In this document: positions 1 through 12,109 of the stretch, in pieces
Layout: each line of letters begins with the position of its first letter
Numbering within the stretch: the first letter of the stretch is position 1
DNA from: Orychophragmus violaceus
Lineage: Eukaryota > Streptophyta > Magnoliopsida > Brassicales > Brassicaceae
DNA length: 64,000 nt
Assembly (NCBI GenBank): GCA_030180135.1
Contig: CM058239.1
Location: forward strand, 47,503,270 to 47,567,269
Direction of reading: 5' to 3'
The notes under the pieces: model-generated
Database searches by the model: none
What the model was told of the DNA's origin: nothing
The model's input: the letters and a program-made list of their open reading frames with translations, nothing else
Program-made: the position numbers and the translations under genes

Positions 1-1305
1 CCTGAAAGATTACAGAAATGACCAGCGTAATCAGTTTTTTTTTTTTGCATATATGGCAAAAGAAACCTGAATCAGAAGAATAAGCTTACCCAAGTCTATG
101 ATCTTTTGCGAGCGACCTTTTGAGAAATCCCACAAAACAAGTTTTGAATCAAGTCCACCGGTAATAACTGTAAGAAATTATTCAATAAAAAAACCTTGAA
201 GAGACATATACATATAATGATAAGCGTAACAGTTCGTTACCTTCCCAAGGTCTCCATGGAATGAATTGCACACTACTGCATATCTTAAATGTTACATTAA
301 GGTGTCACTTATGTTTTTTTTTTCCAAGGTTTGTAGAATTTCGAAGACGCAAGCAAAACAAAACAAAACAACAATAAGGATACACTTGTATGGCCAGCTC
401 TTAGGGTTTTATAAAGGCATTTCTGACCAATGTCGATGATCTGTGTACAAGCAAACCGAGAAAAAAAGTCCAAGAAATTCATGTTCATCATGTAACCTTT
501 TAAGTATTAAGAAAAACCATTGAGGTACCTTAACATCGCCAGAATCGTCTGCAGAAGCAAGAAAAGATGATCTTCCATTGCATACCACCTTATCAAACCA
601 ACAGATATCAACACCGATTTATAGAAATTTGATGAACTTTCAGAAAGTCAAGGTTTTTGAGTTCTCAACCTGGTTTACTTCATCTTTGTTGTAACTGTAA
701 CTCTCTAATGGCTTCCAAGAATCAGCACTTAGCTATGAAAATGCAGAAAGAGAGAAGAATTTAACCGAGTGAAGAATACGTTTATATTTTATCAAAGTTT
801 CGAGTTTTTTTTTTCTTTTACCATCTGAACATCGAAAGACTTGATTTCGTTTCCATAAGAAGCATAGAGAATGTGCTCGTTACCTGAATCAGAGAAAATA
901 TATCATCAATTGAAACAAAGAGTTGAACTTGAGGGAGATACAAAATATAAAGGAGACAAAACCTGTCTTGAAACAAAGAGATAAAATTGGTTCTGTCCCA
1001 ACGTCAATGGTGAATTGGGCATCTTTACATCGCAAATCAAACCAGCAAACGCAACCATCCTATAAATCATCTTTTAAACTGTTAACTTTTTTCTTCTTAA
1101 AGTCGTAAATCTTCGCGAAAGTAATTCTAATAACGAAACCCTAAATTCATCGAATCAAAAGAAAAAAATGAACAAAGAGGTTTCGATTAGAGATTTTAGA
1201 GACCTCGCCGGAAGTAACAACAAGTCCCGGCCGGTCACGAGAAGCTATACAACACGTGGCAGTCGCTTTGTGGCCTCTCAGCTTCCTTGGTTCCGACTTT
1301 GCCAT
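1..1305 (-). CDS. WD40-repeat protein, partial (3' end outside window)
   Basis: Spliced gene on the minus strand. Exons read by GT-AG borders and frame: 1204-1305, 963-1059, 822-883, 670-732, 529-588, 384-440, 241-283, 90-167; the next exon appears to begin at the window edge. The frame stays open through all eight exons. The start is the ATG at 1303-1305 (MAKSEPRKLRGHKATATC). WD-repeat signatures follow: DGCVCWFDLR, YASYGNEIKSFD, LASADDSGDVK, ITGGLDSKLVLWDFSKG. Such proteins form beta-propellers that act as protein-binding scaffolds; the partner is unknown. It resembles Arabidopsis AT5G45760 (from memory), and its neighbours support that. The exons are short (43-102 nt) with introns of about 75-145 nt. 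A Helitron begins 149 bp upstream of the start codon, so little native promoter remains next to the gene. Confidence 0.9.
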
Positions 1306-1453
1306 AGCTATAAAAGCCTATAACTATTTTCTCCGTGTAACTGCTCGGTTTCAGGCTTTCAGCTCTAAATGATGCTCTATGTGGATCAATCTCATATATG
1401 CCACAAACTTTGGGAAAAAAAATTATTAGTTTTTTATTTTATTTTTGTTCTCA

Positions 1454-2525
1454 TCAATACTATTAAAACAGGAAGGTTTGCCATGGTACATAAATGTTGT
1501 TCCCGAAATTTGCCCTTGATATTATTAGGATTTGTAACCTTCATTAAGGGTAAAACTGTAAAACAATTTATATTTGATTTATTATCTCTACAATCCATGT
1601 TTCCAAACAAGACAATTATTAAACATGTAGCCAAACAACCAAAATCTAATGGGTCCCACTTTCCTAATTAATTAAAATCAAAACAAATTAATTGATAAAT
1701 ATAATTAATAATTTATACATCAACTATTATATATAAATTAAGATTCTCTAATTTATGATTTAATTCAAAATTTTATGATTTAATTCAAAATATATTTATA
1801 ATATATTTTAATATCTCTTTATTTTGTTTCAAATATATATATATATATATATATATTACGATTGATGTTTTTACGATTGTACTTTTTAGCAGGTTTTTCC
1901 ATCAAACTGAAAAATATTTAATTAATTAAACGGGTTGAAAAATTAATTAGCCAATCTCGATTATAAATTTTCTAAAAAAAAATTCGCATATAGTAAATAA
2001 TTTCAGTTGATATATTTTAATATTAATAAAATATTAAAATGATTTCATACTTATATTATTTAAATATTTGAAGCGTCAAATTATGCTTTATGTTTGAATG
2101 AAGTTTTTAACGGATAGTTTCATCAAATTTGCAAATTATATATACGACTACAACATGTATTTTATAAAATAATATTTTAGATAAATAAAATAACAATTAA
2201 ACATATACCACATAACTTTTACAATAGTTGTTTTCACATATATATTTTTCCAAACTATGATCTTACGATACAACACAGATTAAAATATATAATGCGAAAT
2301 CGTTATTTTAATCTCTTAATCCTTACGATATATCTCCTCCAAATAACACATAATTCATTTTAAAAAACTAAATTGATAACTCACTGTTTATAATGTTGGT
2401 TAAACAATTATAATCAAAATTAGATTACATAATTAAAAATCTAAACTACTATTAACAAAATGAATAAAAAGTAAAATTTGTAAAGAAAATTATACCCGCA
2501 CTTAGAAGTGCGGGTCAAAATCTAG
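1454..2525 (+). mobile_element. Non-autonomous Helitron (1.07 kb)
   Basis: The 5' end is TCAATACTATTAAAAC and the 3' end is a GC-rich hairpin (2495-2514, arms CCCGCACTT and AAGTGCGGG) followed seven bases later by CTAG at 2522-2525 and then T. TC...CTRR ends with a 3' hairpin and no target duplication define Helitrons. No Rep/helicase gene is present; the interior is AT-rich. The first 120 bp are nearly identical to those of the element at 31598, which explains a conserved but non-genic reading frame at 1481-1671. Confidence 0.88.
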
Positions 2526-3205
2526 TTTATTTTTAAATCGAAAATGTTGGCAAAATCCAACAAATTTTGTGTCATCCAAGATATTTACGACCTAACATGT
2601 AATCCATCCCGAAACTCGATGACCCATCCCTAAACTCGGACCCGACAGACTCAAAATCCTAAATTCCTAAGTAAAAGGTAAATCGACAAAATCCTTAAAG
2701 TAAAAACCAAATCGACGACGAGAGCACCCAACGGCGAATGAAGAGATTTTCCGAAGATTTCCGGTGAATCGCATTCGGTTTCGGCTTCCTAGCCTATTAC
2801 TTCGTCTCCCGTTTCGACGCGCCGCATTCCTTTCTACTTGATTCGAGTCGCGCCTTGTTGTGACTGTTGTGCCGTCGGTCTTAGGTAATCAATCTAACTC
2901 TTATTCATATGGCCGTTTAGGTTAGTTCGAATTGATAACGTTGCTCGGCTTACTTGATGAATTGGTTTAAATTTTGAACGTAAAAGTCTTCATTGCACAA
3001 TCAAAATTTGGGTCTTGTATAGGAAGACTTAATCTTCGTTTTTGTGTGTTTCTGTTTTGGTGTTTGTTCATTGGATGAAATGAATTTGTATCTTTAATGG
3101 AAATTAAATCGTGTTGTACCAGTTGGACCGTAATTTGTCATGTGTTGGATGCTCTCATGTGTTAGGTTTGGTTGTTCTTGAAATGTCAATGTTTTATATG
3201 TAGTA
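2526..3205. other. Spacer, probable 5' region of the DUF1985 relic
   Basis: No gene seen. A GC-richer stretch at about 2710-2890 looks like the untranslated leader of the transposon-derived gene that follows. No terminal inverted repeat could be fixed. Confidence 0.35.
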
Positions 3206-5363
3206 ATGGCTCGTGCAAAACGTGGTGGTCGGGTATATGAGACAACACAAGCAGAAGAGGTAGAGGCGAGCAGATAAGCGGCTAAAGTTGTAGAGGAAGA
3301 AGAGGAAGGGGAGGAAGGAGAGGAAGGAGAGAATGGTAACAATGAAGAGGATGTTGATGGAGAGGATGAGATTGGGGAAGATGTTAACGGAGAGGATGTT
3401 GGAGATACTCGAGAAAGAATGATTCAGGTACAATCTGGTCCAACTAGTACTATTTAAGCACGTTTGTTTCTGGTACATTTAGAACAACTAGGACAAATGT
3501 ATTAATTTATACTTTGTTTTTATTTGCAGGATAGCTCTGATGATGATGCTGATTATGATGATGATGAATCCCAACCCTTGCAGCCAGAGAAGATGTTCTT
3601 TGGTCCATCTCAGTATATGAATGCGTGTAAGATATGAACAAGGTGCAGTGTTAGGGCGACGGTTGAGTACTTGGAGAAATTTCCAGCAGAACTGAAGTGG
3701 TTCATGCAGCATGACCAGTTTAAGCATGTATTCCACATGCCTAAGGAGCCTAAACCACATGATTCAAGGCATGTGGATGCTTCTGCTTCGCACAACTTCT
3801 ACGGATATTAAAGTGATGGTTTGTGGTGAATGGGATACTTATTAGGTATTCCATCAGAGAACGCATTATTGACCGGATTTTCTTGACATGCCTACCCCGA
3901 AAACTATAAGCAATTGGGAGATTCGAAGTTTGTAAAAAGGTTGTTTGGGAGGGATGATGGAATAATAGTTAAAGATGTTGAAGTGAAGCTAGAGTTCTTC
4001 AAACATGAAGAAGTTGGCTATCTTGTATTTCCTATGCAAGACAGTCAAAGCAAACTCTAAGTTTAATGGAAATATAGATTCTTTCCTTCTGAGAATTGTG
4101 GATGATGTCAGTGCTTGTGAGACGTTTCTATGGGGTCGGTATACGTTCGATGATTGTGTGAAAGGGATCCGAGCAGTGATGAAGAACATGAAAGGGTCCG
4201 TGAAACCAAAAGCGCAGAATGGCTTTTCCGGATTCATAGTTCCTCTCGAGGTAATAGTTATATGATTTTAGCACAAACATGTTGTACCTTTATGCGTAGA
4301 TTCTCGCATTTGAGTGTATTCCACTTCTTGGACGCAAATTTCGTCAGGTTGTGCCAGCAGATAAGGAGTGTCCAAGGATGTGCAAGCATAAGTTCAGCGA
4401 AGCATGCATGAGAGGTTTTCCATTGGAAGACATTTATAAAGCGCTTGGAAGTACTAAGGTAACAGTTTGTTATCATACTTCGTATTATACTTTTTATTTA
4501 TTGGTATGTTCTTGAATGTAACTTAAGACGGCTAATGATATATAATGATATTCACATGATATTACTAGTGTCTTGGAACCGAACACGCATGAGAAAGCTC
4601 TTTTGGCGAGTATTGTAGGCGATGATGTTGATGATGGGATAGGTTTTATTGATCCGGTTGTTGATAGTTGGAAAGAACGTCTAATCGCGCAAAGGAAGAA
4701 AATTTTGTGGAAGGATTTGTATGAAAAAGACTTGGAGTTTCCATTTGTACCTGAGAAGTTGGAGGACGTATCTGAAGTCCCAGAGAAGCTGGTGAATGTT
4801 TCTGAACCATCTCTTCTCTCAGTTATTCAGGAAGCGATGGATAAAATGTTTAAAAACTCGGGTTGCAACTTTGTGAAATCAATGTGAAAGTCGATTTAGC
4901 ATTGGAGAAGGTAAGTGAGTTGGATTTGAGTGTGAGAGATCTTCAGAAGTTTGTTTGTACCCCCAAAAGCCCACCCTTGAGTACTCAATTTTTGCCTATG
5001 GGAATGAAGGTGTTGCGAATGAGAAAGAAGGTGATGGGAATGAGAAAGATCAAGAAAATGTCCAAAATCAAGACTTTATGGTAGCTCATGGTTTGCGTAT
5101 GGATAAAGAGCAATAAGAAGATGGTCTAGAGTAGAATGAGAATGTGGAAGAAAAGAAGAATAATAAGAAGGAGAAAGCAAAGAAAAAAAGAGAAAGCAAA
5201 GAAGAAATAGAAAGCAAAGAAGAATGTGGAAGAAATTGATGGTGGATTGATAATTGAAACATGGCAGAAGCGGCAAAGACAACCATCGTATTTAACAAAG
5301 ACGCCGTATCGAGATCAACGTCGAGAGTCAAAGCGAATTAAGAAGAATGAAGCTAAGGAGTAG
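3206..5363 (+). pseudogene. Transposon-derived DUF1985-type gene, broken
   Basis: Starts at ATG 3206 (MARAKRGGRVYETTQAEE), runs through an acidic Glu/Asp-rich segment, then a DUF1985-like domain (GRYTFDDCVKGIRAVM, GFSGFIVPLE, KHKFSEACMRGFPLEDIY), a linker and a basic C-terminus (DQRRESKRIKKNEAKE) ending at TAG 5361-5363. DUF1985 proteins of crucifers are usually carried by Mutator-like elements, often fused to a Ulp1-type cysteine protease, which is not seen here. The copy is dead: an in-frame TAA follows 23 codons, and more stops and frame changes occur at about 3635, 3810, 3880 and 4060-4900. Introns are suggested at 3427-3529 and 4252-4310 but are uncertain. No host function is inferred. 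Confidence 0.7.
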
Positions 5364-5744
5364 TGTTTGGTGATTTTCGTTTGTACTTTTTTGTTACTAT
5401 GTTTTTATGATTGATGTTTGGCACTACGTTCTTTTTGGATGTTTGTCTTTTGTGTATTTGGATGTTTGGCTATTTAGAGTATTGTGGATGTTTCTTTGAT
5501 TATAAGGTATAACAGGTACAACTGATATTTTGTATTGGTCGTTTCGGTACAACTTGTATAACTTTACGGTCACAACCATCGCAGTGTCTTGAAAATACAT
5601 GAAAATATCACTAGGTCTTACAAAGCAAAGAAACATTTCTGTGTCTTGAAAATACATGAAAATAACTCAATGTCTTACAAAGAAAATACTAGCATATATT
5701 AAACAACAACAAGATCTTCATCATGTTATTCGAATCAACCAAAT
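5364..5744. other. Short spacer between two transposon-derived relics
   Basis: AT-rich, with a direct repeat of GTGTCTTGAAAATACATGAAAA at about 5584 and 5641. No gene seen. Confidence 0.4.
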
Positions 5745-6262
5745 TCAAAGTAATCCCTTCAGATTTGCAATCTTGACCTCTTTCTTGACTAAGCGAATCT
5801 TAAGGTCGTCAATTTCTGCACGCATTATGCGCATTGACTCACGAACGGATTCCAAAGCCGAACTACCACTACCTCCATATCGGAAAGCGTTGTCGATGCG
5901 ATCTTTGTGCTCTTCAAAACGGATACTAATCTTCCGAAATTCTTCTTATGTTGTGTCATCCCACCACTTTTTTAAGTGTTCACCATCATCCTAAGGAAAA
6001 AAACAAACACAGTCTTGTCGTATTTCAGTATAATTGGAACATGTGAAAGAAAAAAACAAGTATTGTGATTACTACATCGCTCATTGGGCATTTGTAGTAT
6101 TTTCTTCCTCCATTCTCCACTGTGGTGGATATTTCAAGTTTCTAAATTTTCCACATAAACATTTAAACGGGATTCCAAAATCACCATATGCTCTAAAGTA
6201 TGCCATGTTGATATCTGGTTCAGAGGAAGATGGTTCACTGTAACTGATCGGAATTGTCACTA
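5745..6262 (-). pseudogene. GRF-zinc-finger-like protein relic
   Basis: On the minus strand an N-terminal piece from ATG 6204-6206 reads MAYFRAYGDFGIPFKCLCGK, resembling the start of crucifer GRF-type zinc-finger proteins (At4g04775-like, from memory). About 200 bp on, a C-terminal piece contains HLKKWWDDTT, then EEFRKISIRFEEHKDRIDNA and a coiled-coil-like tail ending in NLKGLL and TGA 5745-5747. An in-frame TAA breaks the WWDDTT region and others lie near 6075-6090. These small proteins often accompany Mutator-type transposons. The converging DUF1985 relic suggests both belonged to one element; that is inference. Confidence 0.5.
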
Positions 6263-6389
6263 AAACCAGACAAACGAGATTAAACGAATTAATTAAAATA
6301 TCAGAAGTTCAATCAATGAAATTCCACAATTAGAAGAACCCTATGTCTAATTTCGTTTTGAAAATCCCCAATTACCAAAACCCTAGTCT

Positions 6390-6889
6390 NNNNNNNNNNN
6401 NNNNNNNNNNNNNNNNNNNNNNNNNNNNNNNNNNNNNNNNNNNNNNNNNNNNNNNNNNNNNNNNNNNNNNNNNNNNNNNNNNNNNNNNNNNNNNNNNNNN
6501 NNNNNNNNNNNNNNNNNNNNNNNNNNNNNNNNNNNNNNNNNNNNNNNNNNNNNNNNNNNNNNNNNNNNNNNNNNNNNNNNNNNNNNNNNNNNNNNNNNNN
6601 NNNNNNNNNNNNNNNNNNNNNNNNNNNNNNNNNNNNNNNNNNNNNNNNNNNNNNNNNNNNNNNNNNNNNNNNNNNNNNNNNNNNNNNNNNNNNNNNNNNN
6701 NNNNNNNNNNNNNNNNNNNNNNNNNNNNNNNNNNNNNNNNNNNNNNNNNNNNNNNNNNNNNNNNNNNNNNNNNNNNNNNNNNNNNNNNNNNNNNNNNNNN
6801 NNNNNNNNNNNNNNNNNNNNNNNNNNNNNNNNNNNNNNNNNNNNNNNNNNNNNNNNNNNNNNNNNNNNNNNNNNNNNNNNNNNNNNNNN
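6390..6889. other. Assembly gap (500 N)
   Basis: Exactly 500 N, the usual placeholder for a gap of unknown size. Reading frames that cross it are meaningless. Confidence 0.99.
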
Positions 6890-8444
6890 GTTTGGTAATA
6901 TGCAACTCGATTCAACAGAAAATTAACAATGTGATACTCAAATAACATACATTCAACAAATTTCTTGATAACCCTAAAATTTTCTGAAAATATCCAATTC
7001 AATAGATTAAGCTCATGAGGGGGAAGAGAGATGACCGACGGGCTCCACGGACGGCCGGCGAGAAGATGGACAACTCAGCTCGGGAGAAAGGAGATGGATC
7101 GGGGAGGAAGGTGAAAACGATCGATTCGCCGTGATTTTGTTCGTGAGAGGCTCGGTTGGATGTGAGATGACGAGCTTGAGTTCACGCAGACGCGAATGGC
7201 ATCGTTTCCACAAACAACTTTTTCTTTTTTTTTTGAATTATTTAAAAAACAAAATGGAAACAAAATCCACCTCACCCTCATTAAGGATACAATCGGAATT
7301 GCAAGTCTTTAGTGGCAATCCGATAATTGGGTGGATGGTCAGATCATTTTCTAGCCAATAATGGCATTTGTGGCTGGCGCTCGCTCTATGTTGTGGATAA
7401 AAGCAATGCAACCGAAAGCTAACCGAACCGAGCCAAAACTGGATCAGATTTTTTTTTTTGATAAACCATTTGGTTTTGTTTTTGGAATTTCACAGACCCA
7501 AAATAATCATCTAATCGAAATAGATGTATCTTTATATTAAATGTCATGTGATTTGAGATCTCATTAATTTCCAAAATGTTTGATTATCTACTTATTTTTA
7601 ATAAAATTAAACTTTTTACTATGTTAATTTTATCTTATAATAAAATTTTGTTGTTATTAAAATTAAGTTTTTATTTTATTTTTATGAAATACATAATTCC
7701 AGATGAAAAATGATAAATACAAAAATATTTTTGAAATATTTATTTTTAAATATTAATAAATATGATTGTTGTACATAATACGATATATATAGAAAAATCA
7801 TATTATTTATATGAATTCTGAATTTAGATAAATATAAACGATAAAATATTTTAATACATATATATTTATGATTTATTATAATAAATAGGAAAATATATTT
7901 AAAATAAATTTAAATATTATAAATATAATTTTAGACAATAATTTATTTTATTACTTTTAATTTAAATTTAGAATAAACTATAAAATGTTTTAAGAAGAGA
8001 TTAAATATAATATTGTATATAATGTTTGTTTCTTTATAATTAATTACCACAGATATTTTTTACAATACGCTAAATTAAATTGATAATGTTTTATTTTTAA
8101 AAAAGTTTTTATTTAATAATATTTGTGCAAATCATAATATTCTTTACATTAATTGGAAAGTGATTTGAGTTGTTATTCACTCTCAAAATGGTTGATTGCT
8201 TATTTATCTTTGATATATATATAACTTCTTCAACAACGTAAAGATATACTACCGATTTTCAGTTAGCCAAGTGGGAGGATACGAGTTTACATAAATAAAA
8301 TAAGATGGATGGATTCGAGCACCTCGTGCTTAATTGTCCATTTTGTGTTGCTTTCTCTTGGAGTGTGAGTGATAATGAACCTTGTGAAGAAACTCTTGTA
8401 AATCTCATACTCAACCAAATTTATCGAAAATAATAGTCATTATG
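6890..8444. other. AT-rich spacer with a short GC-rich patch
   Basis: 7010-7240 is GC-richer and may be the 5' part of the transposon-derived gene lost in the gap. 7440-8230 is very AT-rich with no gene seen. 8310-8390 has a plus-strand phrase (EHLVLNCPFCVAFSWS) resembling the zinc-binding region downstream of a LINE reverse transcriptase, too short to define. Confidence 0.35.
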
Positions 8445-10230
8445 TGGGTGTAGACACTATCTTCACTACCTATGAATAGTCTGTATCAAAAGGTACGTCT
8501 TGTTGATTCTACTTCTTCATACATTCCATCGCCCAAATTAGTGCTTCAAATTCTGCATAAAGGGGGATATGTTGCATCTTATGTTCCTTGCTCTCATTAT
8601 TACGTATTTGTCACCTTTGTAGATGTTGTACCAAGGCACCAAAATCGAGGCGCCGCCGCTCCAAAATTTTTGCAGCTCGTCCCCTCTTCGGCGGTCGGAG
8701 CTCATAGCCACCGCCGGGGAGGCCCTTGTTCTTTTTCTTTTCGGCTCCCCACCTCGCATTTTCCGGTTAGCTGAGTGGGTTTTCGTTTCTCCGTTCACGG
8801 CGTCCTTGGTGGGTTCGTCTTCTCAGGCAATTGTCGTGGGTGGTGGTGTGCGTCGTCAATTCGTCGTCCCAGCTCCGTCTCTGCTCAAATCCATGTTCTG
8901 CTTTGATGAGTCGATCGACTGAGTCAGCTCTGAGTTTCGCGAGTCCATTGTTGCTCGATTTCTTGGTTATTTCTCCTTATATCCGTGACCTCCGTTTTAA
9001 GCTTTTCAAGGTTGGGTTTGCTTTGGTTGTGGGTCTAGCTAGTTATGCGGGTCATCCTTTTCTGAAGGGGTTTGTTGTAAAGTCTCGTGCGGACTTTTGT
9101 TGGTCGTGTATTGTGGTTGATGGCATTATTTTGTTCAAGTTTGTTTGGGATTCTTGCGACGGTAAAATTTTGGCAGGGCCAGGTTTCCGGCTTTTTTTTT
9201 TGCGGCTTGATGTGCCATTTTGGCTTGATCCTTTCCTTGACTCGGCTTTTCTTCCACGCTGGTTAGAAGTTTCCGGATAGAGCGTTTGTTCAGGTTATGC
9301 TGAGGATTTCGTCTGATGGTTGAGTTATTGTTGCGGGAGCATCTACTCTCTCTGCTCTAAATCCTTTGGGTTCTTGTAGGGTGCTAAGCGTCGCAGTGGT
9401 TTCGGTTTGTAGCTCTTCTCTTGCAAGGAGGTGACCTTTCTTTAGTCGGTAGATGACTGAGATTGGTGAGCGAGTGTCCGTGTGTAAGAGCTGGAAGTCT
9501 TGTTTGGCGTTTTCTTCTCTTGGTGTTCAAGGTGTTTTATCTTGTGCATGATCGTCCTTCTTCGTTTTGACTCCTTGTTCTGGTTGTGGCTGTTGATTGT
9601 TTGTCTTCCTTCCTCTTCGTTCTAGGGGTCGTCTCTATCAGGTTATCGGCTAGTGGAGTTCGGTTTTGCTCTCTCTTAGCATAGTAGCATAGTGGGTTTC
9701 CGACGCTCTTGTTTTTCAGTCCAGGTTCCGCGTTATTGGTTCTTTGGAGTGATTTCTAGTGTGATTCGGAAGGCGGTGCAGCGTGAGTTTTTAGCTATTG
9801 GATCCATCTATCATTTTTATTCGATCTTGCTTAGTTTTTTGGCTCAGTTTGTTCTATTAGGTTCTTTGGCTCCTTTGATTCCGACAAGTTATGTCTTGGT
9901 CGGCTTTGTCTTCCGGTAAAACTTCGGGCTTTGTTTCATGTAATCTTTTTAGGCTTTGTCTCCCGTAAACTATTTGGGCTTTGTATGTCATGATGTAATA
10001 TCTTATGATTAATATATCAATCCTTTAGACCAAAAAAAAAATGTTGTACCAACCCTGTTTTGAAAAGATGTCCCATTCCTTCCACGATCGATCTACAAAA
10101 CACCCTTTTTAGCATGGTCCAACATCTAAAACGGCCAATTGAGGATCAAGCCCAATACACAAGAAGGTGGCTCAGCTCGGCGAAGCCCGGCAACTATCAC
10201 GGCTGACCTGCATCAGGAAAAAGAAATATG
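8445..10230 (-). pseudogene. LINE RNase H fragment, split by a retroposon
   Basis: On the minus strand, 10230-10053 followed by 8622-8445 reads as one RNase H-like segment once the insertion at 8635-10040 is disregarded: DRSWKEWDIFS, GWYNIYKGD, then a stretch ending in EALIWAM. The order, with a catalytic-type Asp near DRSWKE and Glu near AEFEALIWAM, fits the C-terminal RNase H of plant L1-type LINEs and matches the LINE at 19644. Stops and frame shifts show it is dead. No endonuclease or reverse transcriptase remains. Confidence 0.6.
8635..10040 (+). mobile_element. Non-coding poly(A) retroposon, 1.4 kb
   Basis: Flanked by a 12-bp direct repeat, ATGTTGTACCAA, at 8623-8634 and 10041-10052, with a nine-A tail just before the right copy. 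The body is GC- and pyrimidine-rich (many TTCTTCG, CTCGG stretches) and carries no transposase or reverse transcriptase. A poly(A) end plus target-site duplication indicates LINE-driven retroposition. It could be a Sadhu-type retroposon or an internally deleted LINE. It sits inside a LINE RNase H relic. Confidence 0.78.
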
Positions 10231-11114
10231 ATTAATGACAAATTAACGTATTTGCAAAATGGAAGAAGATAAAGACAAATCTAAGATAAGGGAAGAAAAT
10301 CTATATTTATTCAGATTTTACATTATCATATTATAGAAAATCTGAGGAAAACTCTCTTAATATAAATAATATTCTCCTACGCGGGTAAAAACTAAACTGA
10401 ATCATTGTACTCAAATCATAATTTCTAGAACAGAGAAATTCATTCAATTTTGAAATCTAAGATTAATAAAATACCTAAATTTCCGATTCTTCTGTTATTG
10501 CTTTTATATCTTTAGATTCGAATTATTCAAATCCCTTTAGTTAAATCAATTTATTGAATTGAGAATTGTAAATTTCTGATTCAACACTGCTATATTTAAG
10601 AATTTTTTATTATTATTATATTATCTAGAATGTTTTTGTTATTAGTATTGCTATTACTATTAGTTTTAAAGTTTTATAATTGTTATTATTGTAGATGATA
10701 TAAATAGATATAATTAGTTAATACAATTGGATATATTTAAAAATAATTAGATATGCTTTAAATATCAATAACATCCTTTAAGAGAGAAATTGATATAACT
10801 TTTCTAATTAAAATACAATAAAAACATTACTATCATATTAATGAGAAATGTAATGGGTATTTTGGGAAAATAATATAAACTTGAGATGAGGTTATTAAAT
10901 TAAAAAATACTAAAAACTAGTATTATATTGATGAAACATTTAATTAGTATCTCACCAATGTAGATCTCTTACTTTTTCTGTTTGGCCAACAGAATGCTCT
11001 TACTCTTTTAATTGGATTTTTTTTTGTCAAAGTTTTAATTGGATTTTTTACTATACAAATTCTATTCGTACCTATAAAAAATTAACTACATTAAGATAAA
11101 CCCCAACGCCTCTC
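10231..11114. other. AT-rich spacer upstream of the TPD1-like gene
   Basis: No gene seen. It holds AT-rich low-complexity DNA, and a stretch at 10260-10470 with LTR-like composition but no recognisable ends. Confidence 0.4.
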
Positions 11115-11122
11115 TATAAATA
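11115..11122 (+). promoter_or_regulatory. TATA box of the TPD1-like gene
   Basis: TATAAATA lies 98 bp upstream of the ATG at 11213, a normal distance for a plant TATA box with a leader of about 65 nt. Confidence 0.6.
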
Positions 11123-11212
11123 CTATCACGTCTGAGCAGACACATACTCATATACTCGGCTCCTACTTAATACAGTATCGCAAATTCTCAGATTAAAACT
11201 CCAAAATCCTCG

Positions 11213-12109
11213 ATGACTTGCAAACTCATTGGCCTCCTCATCTTCGTCACCCTCGTTACCCAAGGTGTGTTATATTTTAAATATGCATTTATATGTAGAA
11301 CAAATATATTATAACATTCATAGATGCATAATGCATTGATCACTATCAGTCGATACAGCCCCGGCTCAACACTATTATAGACACTAGGACAAAAAGATTA
11401 GACCTTTTTAATCTATTTTCTAGATTTTTGTTATAAAAAAAAAATTCTTTAAAAGTTTTAGGAGTCATATTTGTATAGATTTTTGTCATGAAAACAAAAC
11501 ATATACATATGAAATATTCTATGGGTTTTTAGTCTAATAGTTATAATTTTCAATATAAAATATATATCTTGCAAACCAGACCAGTAATTTTATTTTATTA
11601 AAACAGTATACAATTGGCTAAACCCATGTAATTAATGACGTAAAAAGGGTTCACAAACCACTAGTTTACATGTTTTGTTCATATATCAAATCTAATTAAA
11701 AATTAACGGTTTTCCTTTAAAAAAAAAATCAATATTTTTATATGATTTTTTGGCTCTAAATAAAGAAAAATAAGATTATATTTTCGTTGGAAATATGGAA
11801 GGGTATGGGTGTGACCGTAAGGATCTTACTCTGAAACAATTGAAGACGGGAAATCTGTTTAAGGACAAAACAGAATGGGAAGTGAGAGTGACGAACCCAT
11901 GTTCATGCGATTCCGGAAACGTAAAGTTGTCGTGCGCCGGTTTCAAATCGGTCACAACCATTGATAGCTCGGTGTTGTCGAAATCTGGTAACGAGTGTCT
12001 CCTCAACAACGGAAAGCCTATCGGGTATCATGCAGACTACGTCTTCAGATACGTATGGGACACCAGCTTCAACTTCAAGATCACTGATGCAACAATCGCT
12101 TGCTCTTGA
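11213..12109 (+). CDS. Small secreted TPD1-like cysteine-rich protein
   Basis: Two exons, 11213-11264 and 11802-12109, split after the first base of a Gly codon, give 119 residues. Residues 1-17 (MTCKLIGLLIFVTLVTQ) are a signal peptide. The mature part has six cysteines (YGCD, NPCSC, LSCAG, NECLL, IACS) and the motif VTNPCSC...VWDTSFNFKI typical of the TPD1 C-terminal domain. TPD1 (tapetum determinant 1) is a ligand of the receptor kinase EMS1 in anthers; short homologues like this are less well known. The protein is probably exported to the cell wall space. It lies 216 bp from the convergent RABA1c gene. The 537-bp intron is long for such a small gene. The family is clear; the precise orthologue is not. 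Confidence 0.85.

Noticed and set aside
1481..1671. Open frame MVHKCCSRNLPLILLGFVTF conserved at two places (also 31627)
   Set aside because: The similarity is explained by shared Helitron 5' termini; both copies lie inside elements with Helitron ends and differ in reading past the first 120 bp.
6313..7002. Long frames over 170 codons
   Set aside because: They consist of the 500-N gap.
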